A program made the translations under genes and the position numbers. The notes beneath the pieces were generated by a model, which was given only the letters and a program-made list of their open reading frames with translations, had not been told where the DNA came from and did no database searches. Source: Woeseiaceae bacterium (lineage in GTDB: Bacteria > Pseudomonadota > Gammaproteobacteria > Steroidobacterales > Woeseiaceae). Taken from it: DNA of 37,553 nucleotides. The stretch covers positions 1 to 37,553 of the forward strand of contig JASJBB010000039.1 in assembly GCA_030066735.1 (NCBI GenBank), written 5' to 3'. Below, piece after piece: positions 22,269 to 31,174 of the stretch (the stretch's first letter is position 1; each line of letters starts with the position of its first letter).

Positions 22269-22879
22269 GACTCCGGGTCCCAGCTCGCGTAGTAGTGCAC
22301 GAGCGCCTCGATCTTGTCCTGGTCGAGCAGCCGCAGCTTGTCCGACATGATCGGCACGAGCGTCTCCCGGTCGCCGGTCAGGTACGCGCCAAGCGCCAGC
22401 CTGAGGTAGGCCCCTTTTTGACCGTTGAGTGGAATGCCGAGCGCGTCCTCGACATTCTCGTCGGTCGGCAGGACATGACACTGCGCGCAGAGATCGTCAT
22501 GGATGATCTTGCCGACAGCTGCCAACTGCCGGTCGAACTCTTCGTCCGTCGACAGTCGCGGCATGGCGGCATAGTAATCGGCCATCTCGACGATATCGTC
22601 GTCCGACAACGGCGCAATCGCATCGCACATGACCGGCACGCCGATGCATTTGCGGGCGCCGTCCTTGTAGGCGTACAGGGCTTCCTCGAGATGCGCCGCC
22701 GGGGTGCCCGCGATGATCGGCACATAGTCATGGCCAACGCCGGCGCCGTCTTCCCCGTGGCAGGCGGCGCAAACCTGGATGTTTGCGGGTTCGGCGTTTG
22801 CAAACGCTGCGGCAAGAACCAGCAACAGCAGCTTGCCTCGCTGCGCTCGAAATGACCCGCTGCGATTCACTACTGCCAT
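22265..22879 (-). CDS. Periplasmic diheme cytochrome c, c4-like (second copy)
   Basis: A 204-residue protein with signal peptide (1-29, ANAE), CAACH (37-41) and CAQCH (about 100 residues later). GGGGGAGA precedes the ATG. As in the diheme protein at 13595, a cysteine pair flanks the likely axial methionine of the first heme: C78 and M84-C85. Motifs AYKDGARK and LSDDDIVEMADYYA match cytochrome c4 and the heme subunit of flavocytochrome c. No flavoprotein partner is adjacent, so a c4-type carrier is more likely. It is 12 bases downstream of the CBS gene and overlaps the DUF6868-like gene, so it belongs to the end of the nqr operon, which is unusual for a cytochrome c. Confidence 0.88.
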   Translation of the reverse strand: MAVVNRSGSFRAQRGKLLLLVLAAAFANAEPANIQVCAACHGEDGAGVGHDYVPIIAGTPAAHLEEALYAYKDGARKCIGVPVMCDAIAPLSDDDIVEMADYYAAMPRLSTDEEFDRQLAAVGKIIHDDLCAQCHVLPTDENVEDALGIPLNGQKGAYLRLALGAYLTGDRETLVPIMSDKLRLLDQDKIEALVHYYASWDPES

Positions 22880-22891
22880 TGTTCTCTCCCC

Positions 22892-23296
22892 CTACGAAAC
22901 GGCGAGCTCGCTCAGTGCTCGCAGTGCATCACGCCGGCTGATCTGGCCGACGAGACGGTTGTTTCTCAGCACCGGGAAGCGCCGGTAGCCGGAATCCAGG
23001 AACTTCTGCGCGAGATCGACGATGTTCATCTCCGCGTCGACCGACTCGACGGCCGCGGTCATGTAATCAGACACGGGGCCGCCCCAGTCGCCGTAGTAGC
23101 CGGCGTTCAGTGCGACCTTCATGCAGTCGAGCTCCGACAACATGCCGACGAGATCCCCTTTGTCGTCGACGACCGGCGCGCCGGCGACCCGGCGATGCAC
23201 CAGCTCATGAACGGCGTCCATGATCTCGGTGTCGGGCTTGAACGTTATGAGTTGGCCCGCCATGTAATCGCGAACCAGGCATGACTTGAGATTCAT
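22892..23296 (-). CDS. CBS-domain pair protein
   Basis: Start at 23296 (134 residues) because its ATG overlaps the nqrM stop and has GGAGGGGG upstream; an in-frame ATG 39 bases earlier lies inside nqrM. Two CBS motifs fill the protein (about residues 10-65 and 76-130), with typical VRDYMAGQLITFKPDTEI and DLVGMLSELD, then VSDYMT and RLVGQISRRDAL. CBS pairs usually sense adenine nucleotides or NAD(P)H and adjust a partner protein. As a free-standing CBS protein inside an nqr operon it might sense the energy or redox state, but no partner can be assigned. Confidence 0.87.
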   Translation of the reverse strand: MNLKSCLVRDYMAGQLITFKPDTEIMDAVHELVHRRVAGAPVVDDKGDLVGMLSELDCMKVALNAGYYGDWGGPVSDYMTAAVESVDAEMNIVDLAQKFLDSGYRRFPVLRNNRLVGQISRRDALRALSELAVS

Positions 23297-23472
23297 TTGT
23301 CCCCCTCCTTCTGGCACTTGCCGCTGCCGCTGCAAAGCTCGCAGCCGCCGCCGTTGAGGCCGCCGCAGCTGCCGCTGATCGGCTTGCGGCCGTTCATCAC
23401 GCCGACGGCCATTGCCGCAATGACGCCAAGCATCACCGCAAATGTAATAAAGACTGTTCCAATGATCGTCAT
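23293..23472 (-). CDS. nqrM: NqrM, Na+-NQR maturation protein
   Basis: A 59-residue protein with one N-terminal helix (about residues 3-25), then GVMNGRKPISGSCGGL and a cysteine-rich tail (C36, C44, C47, C53). The helix followed by GRKPIxGSCGGL is the signature of NqrM (formerly DUF539), which is required to insert the iron centre held by cysteines of NqrD and NqrE. It overlaps apbE upstream (ATGA, 23469-23472) and the CBS gene downstream (ATGA, 23293-23296). Placement directly after apbE is the usual one, since both mature the Nqr complex. Confidence 0.93.
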   Translation of the reverse strand: MTIIGTVFITFAVMLGVIAAMAVGVMNGRKPISGSCGGLNGGGCELCSGSGKCQKEGDK

Positions 23473-24476
23473 GTGATGTCTCTCAGTTCTGCAAACGCGG
23501 CAGTCTGCCGCTCTTCAATACCGCCATCCGTGCGAATCAGCATCAGCACGGCCAGCTGTTCGCGCTCGGCGAACGCCATGCCCTCTTCGGGACCCATGAC
23601 CAGCAGCGCGGTCGCCAGCGCGTCGGCGCGCGATGCGAGCTTGTCGACGACCGTCACCGATGCCAGCGTGTGGGTAACCGGCCGGCCCGTGCGCGTGTCG
23701 ATCGTGTGTGAGTAGATCTTGCCATCCGCCTCGAAGAAGTTGCGGTAGTCGCCCGAGGTCGCCATGCCCACGTTCGTAAGCTTAACGACCGTGTGCGGCC
23801 GGCGCTGGTTCGGCAGCGGCGCCTCGATGCCGATGGCCCAGGGCTCGCCCTTCGCATTTTGCCCGCGGACGCTGAGTTCGCCGCCCACCTCGACCAGGAA
23901 ATCCTCGTAACCGATCGAGGTCAGCAGCAGACCGACCTGGTCCGCTGCGAAGCCTTTGCCGACAGCCGAAAGGTCCAGCATCAGTCCCGGCAGGTCTTTC
24001 CTGACGAGATAGCGGTAACAGTCCGTGTGCAGGTTCTCGTAGCCCGTGACCTCGAGCAAAGCCGCGATCGCATCCTCGCCAGGAGGTTCGTCGATCATTT
24101 CCCCGGGACCGAATCCCCACAGGTTGACCAGCGGACCTACCGTGATGTCGAAGGCGCCGTCGGTGAGCCGACTGAGCGCTTGCGACGCTTCGATCTTCTT
24201 GCACAGATCCGCCGAAACCTGCTGCCACTCGACCGATTCGCTGGCGTTGAACAGCGACAACTCCGAGTCGTCCAGGTACGTCGACATCTGCGCGTTGGCG
24301 ACGTCCAGCACCGTGTCGATGGATTTCTCGAGGTTTGCCACATCGTGATCGGCCTGCAGCCGCGGCAGCTTGACGCTGTACTGCGTGCCCATCGTGTTGC
24401 CGACGATCTCGACCTGGCGGGCATCCCCGCCGCAGGCCGCGAGCGCGAGCGCAAGAATGAGTAACGTGAGGCGCAC
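23469..24476 (-). CDS. apbE: FAD:protein FMN transferase
   Basis: A 335-residue lipoprotein (lipobox ALAAC, C15). ApbE attaches FMN by a phosphoester bond to threonines of NqrB and NqrC. Visible motifs: GNTMGTQYSV at the start, SRLTDGAFDITVGPLVNLWGFG, LDLSAVGKGFAAD, VGGELSVRG, ATSGDYRNFF and YSHTIDTRTGRPV, followed by the DALATALLVMG block that binds metal and FAD. It starts directly after the nqrF stop with no gap, as in many nqr operons. Confidence 0.94.
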   Translation of the reverse strand: MRLTLLILALALAACGGDARQVEIVGNTMGTQYSVKLPRLQADHDVANLEKSIDTVLDVANAQMSTYLDDSELSLFNASESVEWQQVSADLCKKIEASQALSRLTDGAFDITVGPLVNLWGFGPGEMIDEPPGEDAIAALLEVTGYENLHTDCYRYLVRKDLPGLMLDLSAVGKGFAADQVGLLLTSIGYEDFLVEVGGELSVRGQNAKGEPWAIGIEAPLPNQRRPHTVVKLTNVGMATSGDYRNFFEADGKIYSHTIDTRTGRPVTHTLASVTVVDKLASRADALATALLVMGPEEGMAFAEREQLAVLMLIRTDGGIEERQTAAFAELRDIT

Positions 24477-25721
24477 CTAGCCTCCGAAATCGTCGAGCAT
24501 GATGTGTTCCTGGTCGACGCCGAGGTCCTCGAGCATCTTGATCACGGCCGAGTTCATCATCGGTGGCCCGCAAAGGTAGTACTCGCAGTCCTCCGGCGCC
24601 GGGTGATCCTTGAGGTAGTTCTCGTAGATGACGTTGTGGATGAAGCCCGTGTAGCCGGTCCAGTTGTCTTCGGGCAGCGGTTCGGAAAGACCGATATGCC
24701 ACTCGAAGTTGTCGTTCTCCTCGGCCAGCTTGTTGAACTCGCCGACGTAGAACATCTCGCGCAGGCTGCGGGCGCCATACCAGAAGGTCATCTTGCGCGT
24801 CGAGTTCAGCCGGATCAGCTGGTCGAAGATGTGCGAGCGCATGGGCGCCATGCCGGCACCGCCACCGATGAAGACCATCTCGTTGTCCGTGTCCTTGGCA
24901 AAAAACTCGCCGTAAGGGCCCGAAATCACGGCCTTGTCGCCCGGTTTCAGGTTGAAAATGTACGACGACATGATGCCAGGGGGGATCGACGCGTCGGCGC
25001 CGGGCGGCGGCGTCGCGATACGCACGTTGAGTTTCACCAGGGTCTTCTCGAGCGGGAAGCTCGCCATCGAATAGGCGCGCGACTCTTCCCTGGTGACGTG
25101 CGACTCGAAGTCCCACAGGTGATAGCGGTCCCACTCGTCGCGGAATTCCTCGTCGATGTCGAACTCGGTGTACTTGAGGTCGTGCGGGGGGCATTCGATC
25201 TGTATGTAGCCGCCCGCGCGGAAGTCGAGTTCCTCACCTTCGGGCAACTCGAGCACGAGTTCCTTGATGAAGCTCGCGACGTTGCGGTTCGAGACCACCG
25301 TGCACTCGATCTTGCGAATGCCGAAGATCTCGTCGGGCATCGCGATCTTCATGTCCTGCTTGACGGCCACCTGGCAACCCAGGCGGTAGTGCTCTTTTGC
25401 CTCACGCTTGCTGATCAGCGACGTCTCGGTCGGCAGGATCGCGCCGCCGCCCTCGAGCACGCGCAGCGTGCACTGGCCGCAGGTGCCGCCGCCGCCGCAG
25501 GCCGAGGGCACGAAGATGCCGAGATCGGCCAGCGCGCCCATGAGCTTGCCGCCCGTCGGGACGTCGAACTCCTTGTCCTCGTTGATGACCAGGTGTACCG
25601 AGCCACCGGCGACCAGCTTCGAGCGCGCCGCGAGAATCACGAAAACCAGGATGAGAATGATGACGGTGAACAGGCCGACGCTGAGCCCGACCTGCAGCAT
25701 TGTGGTGGCGTCGAGGGTCAT
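24477..25721 (-). CDS. nqrF: Na+-NQR subunit F, NADH-oxidising flavoprotein
   Basis: A 414-residue protein with an N-terminal membrane helix (about residues 8-32), a ferredoxin-like domain whose [2Fe-2S] ligands are C75, C81, C84 and C116, and an FAD/NADH reductase domain. The latter shows RAYSMASFP for FAD and [13 protein letters not shown] plus YGARS for NADH, and ends DDFGG. It takes electrons from NADH and starts the chain FAD to 2Fe-2S to the NqrD/E iron centre to FMN to riboflavin to quinone. It overlaps nqrE by 4 bases. Confidence 0.96.
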   Translation of the reverse strand: MTLDATTMLQVGLSVGLFTVIILILVFVILAARSKLVAGGSVHLVINEDKEFDVPTGGKLMGALADLGIFVPSACGGGGTCGQCTLRVLEGGGAILPTETSLISKREAKEHYRLGCQVAVKQDMKIAMPDEIFGIRKIECTVVSNRNVASFIKELVLELPEGEELDFRAGGYIQIECPPHDLKYTEFDIDEEFRDEWDRYHLWDFESHVTREESRAYSMASFPLEKTLVKLNVRIATPPPGADASIPPGIMSSYIFNLKPGDKAVISGPYGEFFAKDTDNEMVFIGGGAGMAPMRSHIFDQLIRLNSTRKMTFWYGARSLREMFYVGEFNKLAEENDNFEWHIGLSEPLPEDNWTGYTGFIHNVIYENYLKDHPAPEDCEYYLCGPPMMNSAVIKMLEDLGVDQEHIMLDDFGG

Positions 25722-26326
25722 AGCTGGATTCCCGAAAAGCCCATGAAACTGAGCGACATGAGCCCTGTGATGATGAACGTGATGCCGAGACCCTGCAGGC
25801 CCTCGGGCACGTCACTGTATTTGAGTTTTTCCCGGATGCCGGCGAGGCCGATGACGGCCAGCGCCCAGCCGAAGCCGCTGCCGAGACTGAAGACCACCGA
25901 CTCCGGCAGGTCGTAGGCGCGCTCCACCATGAACAGGGTGCCGCCGAGGATGGCGCAGTTGACCGTGATCAGGGGCAGGAAAATGCCGAGCGCGTTGTAG
26001 AGTTTCGGGAAGTGCTTGTCGAGCGTCATCTCGAGGATCTGCACCAGCGCCGCGATGACGCCGATGTAGGACACCAGGCCCAGGAAGCTGAGGTCGACTT
26101 CCGGCAGGCCGGCCCACGACAGCGCCCCGGGAGCGAGCAGGTAGGTGTAGATCAGGTGATTGACCGGCACCGTGATCGTCTGGATCACGATGACGGCGGC
26201 GCCCAGTCCTATTGCCGTCTCGACTTTCTTCGATACGGCCAGGAACGTGCACATGCCGAGGAAGAAGGCCAGTGCGAGGTTTTCGACGAAGGCGGCCTGG
26301 ATGAAGAGGCTGATGTATTCCATCAC
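25718..26326 (-). CDS. nqrE: Na+-NQR subunit E
   Basis: A 202-residue six-helix membrane protein. C26 (LGMC) and C124 (ITVNC) are the expected iron ligands shared with NqrD. The motif [14 protein letters not shown] is typical of NqrE, whereas RnfA, its homologue, belongs to a different operon type. Overlaps nqrD by 4 bases (ATGA). Confidence 0.95.
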   Translation of the reverse strand: MMEYISLFIQAAFVENLALAFFLGMCTFLAVSKKVETAIGLGAAVIVIQTITVPVNHLIYTYLLAPGALSWAGLPEVDLSFLGLVSYIGVIAALVQILEMTLDKHFPKLYNALGIFLPLITVNCAILGGTLFMVERAYDLPESVVFSLGSGFGWALAVIGLAGIREKLKYSDVPEGLQGLGITFIITGLMSLSFMGFSGIQL

Positions 26327-26982
26327 AGTACCTCCGTCCGGTGGACTTCATGGATCTGGTAGTCGGGATTCTCCACCTGCGCTTTCTTCCAGGCACGGAT
26401 TCCCCAGATCATCAGACCAATGATGAAAAACGCGCTTGGCGGCAGCAGCATCAGGCCGTTGGTCTCGTACCAGCCGCCGTTCGCAACGGTATGCAGAATT
26501 TCGTAACCGAGCAGGGAGCCAGCGCCGAACAGTTCGCGGACTGTTGCCACGAAGATCAGGATAACGCTGTACCCGAGGCCGTTGCCGAGACCGTCGAGGA
26601 AGCTCATGCCGACGCCGTTCTTCATCGCGAAGGCCTCGGCGCGCCCGAGCACGATGCAGTTGGTAATGATGAGGCCCACGAATACCGACAGCTGCTTGCT
26701 GGTCTCGAACGCGTAGGCCTTGAGCATCTGGTCGACGACGATGACGAACGAAGCAATGATCGTCATGTGCACGATGATGCGAATGTTGTTGGGAATCCGG
26801 TTGCGGATGCTGCTGATTGCCGCCGTCGACAATGCGCAGACGCTCGTCAGCGCCAGGCACATCAGCAGTGCCGGCAGGAGCGATGTGGTAACGGCAAGCG
26901 CCGAGCAGATGCCGAGCACCTGCAGCGTAACCGGGTTGTTGTCGACCAACGGGTCGATCAGTACTTTGCGTGCTTCACCCAT
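26323..26982 (-). CDS. nqrD: Na+-NQR subunit D
   Basis: A 219-residue integral membrane protein. C26 (LGIC) and C109 (ITNC) are the partner iron ligands to those in NqrE, in the inverted topology typical of the D/E pair. [12 protein letters not shown] and [11 protein letters not shown] are characteristic of this subunit. It starts 5 bases after the nqrC stop. Confidence 0.95.
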   Translation of the reverse strand: MGEARKVLIDPLVDNNPVTLQVLGICSALAVTTSLLPALLMCLALTSVCALSTAAISSIRNRIPNNIRIIVHMTIIASFVIVVDQMLKAYAFETSKQLSVFVGLIITNCIVLGRAEAFAMKNGVGMSFLDGLGNGLGYSVILIFVATVRELFGAGSLLGYEILHTVANGGWYETNGLMLLPPSAFFIIGLMIWGIRAWKKAQVENPDYQIHEVHRTEVL

Positions 26983-26987
26983 GTCTA

Positions 26988-27635
26988 CTACGACTCCTTG
27001 CCAGAGAGCGATTTAAGGAAGGGCCCGTAGCCCTCGTCACCAATCCAGTGCCGAACGAATATGCTGACACCCCGGCCCGTTAGTGTGGCGCCGGCCAGCC
27101 CGTCGATCTGGTAGTCGCTGCCCGCCGGCGCGGGGCCCTTGACGACTTCGATGAGCGGGTCGCCGTCGTCATCGAACAGCCGCTTGCCGCTCCATTGCGC
27201 CTGCCAGGCCGGCTTGTCCACGCCGTCTCCAAGGCCCGGCGTTTCGATATGCTGGTAAAACTGCAGGCCGCGCGCGGTCTGGCCATCCGATTCGACGGCC
27301 AGGTAGCCGTACATCGTGCCCCACAGGCCGGCGCCCTGGACCGGCAGGATGACCTGCTCGATCTCGCCGTTGCTCCTGACGAGAAAGACCGGGGCCTGCT
27401 CACCCGATGCGAGTTCAATCGAAATTTCCTCGATCGACGAGTACAGCGCGCCGACGTCTGCCCCGGGTTCATAGAGCCCCGCGACCTCTAGGACGATTCG
27501 CTGCTGGAACTCGAGTTCGTTTGCCAGCTGTTGCGGTTTCAGAATGATGGCCGCGCTTGCGACAAGCACAGAACACACCAGGCTGACACCAATGGCGACG
27601 AACAGGACGTTGCCAATGCTCTCTTTGTTAGCCAC
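26988..27635 (-). CDS. nqrC: Na+-NQR subunit C, FMN-binding
   Basis: A 215-residue protein with one N-terminal helix (about residues 8-32) and a periplasmic FMN domain. It is shorter than the usual 250-260 residues, mostly in the region after the helix. The flavinylation motif reads DGLAGATLT, with T184 as the expected FMN-carrying threonine; the first position of the usual S/T-GAT is alanine (A181). [13 protein letters not shown] and the [10 protein letters not shown] segment are conserved NqrC blocks. Overlaps nqrB by 8 bases. Confidence 0.94.
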   Translation of the reverse strand: MANKESIGNVLFVAIGVSLVCSVLVASAAIILKPQQLANELEFQQRIVLEVAGLYEPGADVGALYSSIEEISIELASGEQAPVFLVRSNGEIEQVILPVQGAGLWGTMYGYLAVESDGQTARGLQFYQHIETPGLGDGVDKPAWQAQWSGKRLFDDDGDPLIEVVKGPAPAGSDYQIDGLAGATLTGRGVSIFVRHWIGDEGYGPFLKSLSGKES

Positions 27636-28836
27636 TGCGGCGCACCCTCCGTTTGATGTTGGCGTTGACGACGAAGTAGTCGATCATCGGGGCGAACACG
27701 TTGGCGAACAGGATCGCCAGCATGATGCCCTCGGGAAACGCCGGGTTGATGACGCGAATGATGTAGGTCAGCAGACCAATGAGCAGGCCGTAGATCAGCC
27801 GGCCGGTCTCGGTCTGCGTCGCCGATACCGGGTCGGTCGCCATGAAGACGGCGCCGAATGCAAAGCCGCCGAGGACGATATGCCAGTGCCACGGCATGCT
27901 GACCATCGGATTGCTGGTTTCGATGCCGCTGAACAGCAACGCGGGAATGATCAGGCCGGCGAAACATCCCAGGATGATGCGCCACGATGCGATCCGCGTG
28001 TAAATGAGGAAGATGCCGCCGATCAGGCAGGCCAGCGCCGAGGTTTCACCAACGGAACCCTGCATCTGGCCGACGAATGCCTGCGTCCAGGTCAGGCCGC
28101 TGGCGATGATGCCCGACATGCCTTCGATGGCGCTGAGGCCGAGCGCGGTCGCGCCGCTGAAGCCGTCAACGGCCGTCCATACGGCGTCGCCCGAAATCTG
28201 CGCCGGGTAGGCGAAGTACAGGAATGCGCGGCCGACCAGGGCCGGGTTGAGCACGTTCTTGCCCGTGCCGCCGAAGACCTCTTTGCCAATCACGACGCCG
28301 AAGCTGATGCCGAGGGCGACCTGCCACAGCGGAATCGTCGCCGGCAGAATCAGCGCATAGAGGAACGACGTGACGAAAAAGCCTTCATTGACTTCGTGAT
28401 TGCGCACACCGGCAAACAGGACTTCCCAGAAGCCGCCGGCCGCCATCGTGACGATGTAAATCGGTATGAAGTACACCGCGCCGAGCATGAAGTTGTCGTA
28501 AACGCTGCCGGGATCGTGGCCGGCGCCGAGCAACAGCAGGACGGTTTCGCGCCAACCGGGCAGCATTTCCACGCCCACTGCCGCCATGGCCGTATTCGCC
28601 TGAAAGCCCGTGTTCCACATGCCGACCAGTGCTGCCGGTGTCGCCGCGAACACGACGATGATCATGACGCGTTTCAGGTCGATGGCGTCACGGATGTGCG
28701 GCGAGCCGCGCGTCACGTCCGGCGGAGAGTAGAACAGCGTGTCGATCATCTCGTACACGGCATGGAAGTTCTCGAGCCGTCCGCCTTTGACGAACAGCGG
28801 CTCTGCCTTGTCGAGGAGTCTGCGTAGAGGTTTCAT
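27628..28836 (-). CDS. nqrB: Na+-NQR subunit B, FMN- and quinone-binding
   Basis: A 402-residue integral membrane subunit with about ten helices. The covalent FMN site is SGAT at residues 227-230 (T230, corresponding to T236 of Vibrio cholerae). NHEVNEGFFVTSFLYALILP and GGTGKNVLNPAL are conserved family blocks. NqrB carries FMN and riboflavin, forms the Na+ path and contributes to the quinone site. The ATG overlaps the nqrA stop by one base (TGATG). Confidence 0.96.
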   Translation of the reverse strand: MKPLRRLLDKAEPLFVKGGRLENFHAVYEMIDTLFYSPPDVTRGSPHIRDAIDLKRVMIIVVFAATPAALVGMWNTGFQANTAMAAVGVEMLPGWRETVLLLLGAGHDPGSVYDNFMLGAVYFIPIYIVTMAAGGFWEVLFAGVRNHEVNEGFFVTSFLYALILPATIPLWQVALGISFGVVIGKEVFGGTGKNVLNPALVGRAFLYFAYPAQISGDAVWTAVDGFSGATALGLSAIEGMSGIIASGLTWTQAFVGQMQGSVGETSALACLIGGIFLIYTRIASWRIILGCFAGLIIPALLFSGIETSNPMVSMPWHWHIVLGGFAFGAVFMATDPVSATQTETGRLIYGLLIGLLTYIIRVINPAFPEGIMLAILFANVFAPMIDYFVVNANIKRRVRRSG

Positions 28837-30164
28837 CAGCCGTATGCCTCGATTTCATCGAGGGCCTTGCGAAGGTGCGGCCCGTAGTTGTATTTGCCGT
28901 TGCACACGAATGAACACAGCGCGAGGTCTTCTTCGTCGAGCTCCAGCGCGCCGAGTTGCTGTGCCGCGTCCGTGTCGTGCACGAGCAGCGCTTTGAGCAG
29001 CGGGGTGGGCAGGATGTCGAGCGGCATGATGCGTTCGAAGGCGCCGATCGACACCATGGCCCGCGGACTGCCGTTTTGCGTGGTCGTCAGCGGGTAGTCG
29101 CCGCTGTGCATGAGAGTCGAGGCAAATGCCCGCGACGCCGAGTACTTGTTGCGGCCCAGGCGCATCCAGTGCATGAATTCGCGGCTGCGGTCCTCGGTGA
29201 GCACGCTGATCTGGTTATGGTAGGCGCCCAGCCAGCCCAGCATGCCCGATGCGCGGTGGCCCGACAGCACCGAGCCGGAGATGACTCGCGCATTGCCCGG
29301 CTTCAGTTCGCCCTCGAGAAGATCGGCAGTACTCGCGCCACGGCGCGTCCGGACCAGCCGCGGGTTCTCGACCATCGGTCCGCCCAGCGCAATCACCCGC
29401 TCCGTAGACAGTCTCCCCTCACGGAACAGGCGGCCAATTGCCATCGTGTTCTGGTAGCCGATGTGCCACACGGTCTTGTGCAGGCTAACCGGGTCGAGGA
29501 AGTGAATGTGTGTGCCGACCAGGCCTGCCGGGTGCGGCCCGGCAAACTCGGCTTGCTCGAACTGTTCGCCGTCCGGCACCGGGACACCGGAGTCCGGCCG
29601 CGTGCAGACGAACACCTTGCCGTCGGTAAGCTTTGCCAGGATGCGAACACCGTCGAGAAACGCCTCCGGGTCTTCGCCGATAACCAGTGCCGGGTTGCCG
29701 GCCAGCGGATTGGTATTGATGGCCGTGACAAAAATCGAGTTGGGACTGGCGTCCGGCTGTGGGATGCGGCTGAATGGCCGGGTCCGCAGCATCCGCCAAA
29801 GGCCGGACTTGCAGAGTGTGCGACGGATCTGCTGCTCGTCACTCTGGTCCGTGGAGAAACTCTCGGCATCGTCACCGTCGAGCTCGATCACCACCGAGTT
29901 CAGGACGCGTCGCTCGCCGCGATTCACGAGGGAGACAGTACCAGCGCCCGGAGAGGTGTAACACACCTCCGGATTGCGCTTGTCCGTAAACAGAACCTGG
30001 CCGAGCTTGACCCGGTCGCCCACGGCAACCGCCATTTTCGGTTTCAGGCCGGGTGTGTCGAAACCGACCAGCCCGACGGATGAGACTTCATTGCCAGGCG
30101 AAATCGCTAATTCCGGCCTGCCGCCCATGGGCACATCAAGGCCCTTCTTTATTCGTAATTGCAT
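28836..30164 (-). CDS. nqrA: Na+-NQR subunit A
   Basis: A 442-residue cytoplasmic-side subunit. It starts MQLRIKKGLDVPMGG, the usual NqrA opening with a biotinyl/lipoyl-like fold, and has GDRVKLGQVLFTDKRNPEVCYTSPGAG. NqrA lies near the quinone site and may bind quinone. It begins 9 bases after the menA-like stop, so menA and nqr are almost certainly cotranscribed, and it opens the run nqrABCDEF-apbE-nqrM. Confidence 0.96.
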   Translation of the reverse strand: MQLRIKKGLDVPMGGRPELAISPGNEVSSVGLVGFDTPGLKPKMAVAVGDRVKLGQVLFTDKRNPEVCYTSPGAGTVSLVNRGERRVLNSVVIELDGDDAESFSTDQSDEQQIRRTLCKSGLWRMLRTRPFSRIPQPDASPNSIFVTAINTNPLAGNPALVIGEDPEAFLDGVRILAKLTDGKVFVCTRPDSGVPVPDGEQFEQAEFAGPHPAGLVGTHIHFLDPVSLHKTVWHIGYQNTMAIGRLFREGRLSTERVIALGGPMVENPRLVRTRRGASTADLLEGELKPGNARVISGSVLSGHRASGMLGWLGAYHNQISVLTEDRSREFMHWMRLGRNKYSASRAFASTLMHSGDYPLTTTQNGSPRAMVSIGAFERIMPLDILPTPLLKALLVHDTDAAQQLGALELDEEDLALCSFVCNGKYNYGPHLRKALDEIEAYG

Positions 30165-30173
30165 ATCAGTCGT

Positions 30174-31157
30174 TCAGCCCCACCAGTGCAGGTACAGCAT
30201 GCAGCCCGCCAGCCAGATCGATCCGATCGTGTGGATGGCGAGCGTTCCTTCGATGGCCTTGGTCATGCCATCACGGTCTTCGATCCCCTTGCGAATGGCC
30301 AGCGCCGATTTGAGCGCGATTGCCAGCAGCAGTAGCGGTACGGCGGGCGCGAAAGGGGGCATCGCGCCGGTCATCGCGAGCCACACCGTGGCCGCGGCGG
30401 CACCGAGGTGCAGCAAAAGGTACACGATGCTGGTACCGCCGAGACCCAGGCGCACGGGTAACGTGCGCTTGCCCGTGGCGCCGTCGGCGGCGATGTCGGG
30501 TACCTCGTTGATGAGGAGAATGGCCGCCACCCAGAAACTCACCGGGAGCGAGAAGATCAGCAGGCTCGAATCGAGGGACGCACCCTGCAGCCAGGCGGCG
30601 CCCATGACCGGGATGACGCCGAAGCCGATGGCGACCGCGGTTTCGCCAATGCCGATCGACGCCAGGCGCACCGGGCCGAGGGAATACAGCACGGCCAGCA
30701 GTACCCCGGCCAGGCCGAAGTACAACACCATGGGGCCCCTGAGATAGATCAGCACGATGCCCGCGATGGCCGCCATTGCGAGCAGGCTGGTGCCCCAGCG
30801 CGCCATTTCCGAGGCCGACATGATGCCCTGCTGGATGAAGCGCGAACCGCCCGTGTAAGGGTAGATACGGTCCTCGTTCTGCCCATCGGTACCGCTCGAG
30901 TCGTCGCCGACGTCGTTGAGTACGTTGCTGGCGCCATGGACGCAAACCGTCGCGAACAGGGCGAGCGCAAACACCAGCCAGTCGAAACTGCCGGAGCTGG
31001 CGAAACCCCATGCCGTGCCTGCGAGAACGGGCAAGACCGAAGCCGGGAAGAACTTCGGGCGCATTGCGGCGAACAGGCGCCTGGCGGTCTGGCCCGGGGA
31101 GGACCCGGCGAAGGCTTGTGGGCTGGGATCGGCGATTCTTGTGTTATCGGACCTCAT
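30174..31157 (-). CDS. menA: UbiA-family prenyltransferase, MenA-like
   Basis: Start at 31157 (327 residues), chosen for its GGGGG ribosome site; an in-frame ATG 33 bases upstream lacks one. It has about eight to nine helices. The first Asp-rich motif is NVLNDVGDDSSGTDGQN followed by YPYTGGSRFIQQG; the second is NEVPDIAAD. The NDxxD...GTD plus GGSR pattern is typical of MenA (1,4-dihydroxy-2-naphthoate polyprenyltransferase), which makes demethylmenaquinone. Other UbiA members (ubiquinone, heme or chlorophyll enzymes) remain possible. Linkage to a menaquinol-type fumarate reductase and quinone-linked cytochromes supports MenA. No other men genes are in the window. Confidence 0.82.
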   Translation of the reverse strand: MRSDNTRIADPSPQAFAGSSPGQTARRLFAAMRPKFFPASVLPVLAGTAWGFASSGSFDWLVFALALFATVCVHGASNVLNDVGDDSSGTDGQNEDRIYPYTGGSRFIQQGIMSASEMARWGTSLLAMAAIAGIVLIYLRGPMVLYFGLAGVLLAVLYSLGPVRLASIGIGETAVAIGFGVIPVMGAAWLQGASLDSSLLIFSLPVSFWVAAILLINEVPDIAADGATGKRTLPVRLGLGGTSIVYLLLHLGAAAATVWLAMTGAMPPFAPAVPLLLLAIALKSALAIRKGIEDRDGMTKAIEGTLAIHTIGSIWLAGCMLYLHWWG

Positions 31158-31174
31158 TGCTGGCCCCCTTATAC

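Noticed and set aside
23782..25194. 470-codon minus-strand frame across apbE and nqrF
   Set aside because: It spans two real genes in the wrong frame and is Arg/His-rich, a typical shadow.
24477..30164. Rnf complex instead of Na+-NQR
   Set aside because: NqrA and NqrF are present with NADH/FAD and 2Fe-2S motifs, and apbE and nqrM follow; RnfB- and RnfC-type ferredoxin domains are absent.
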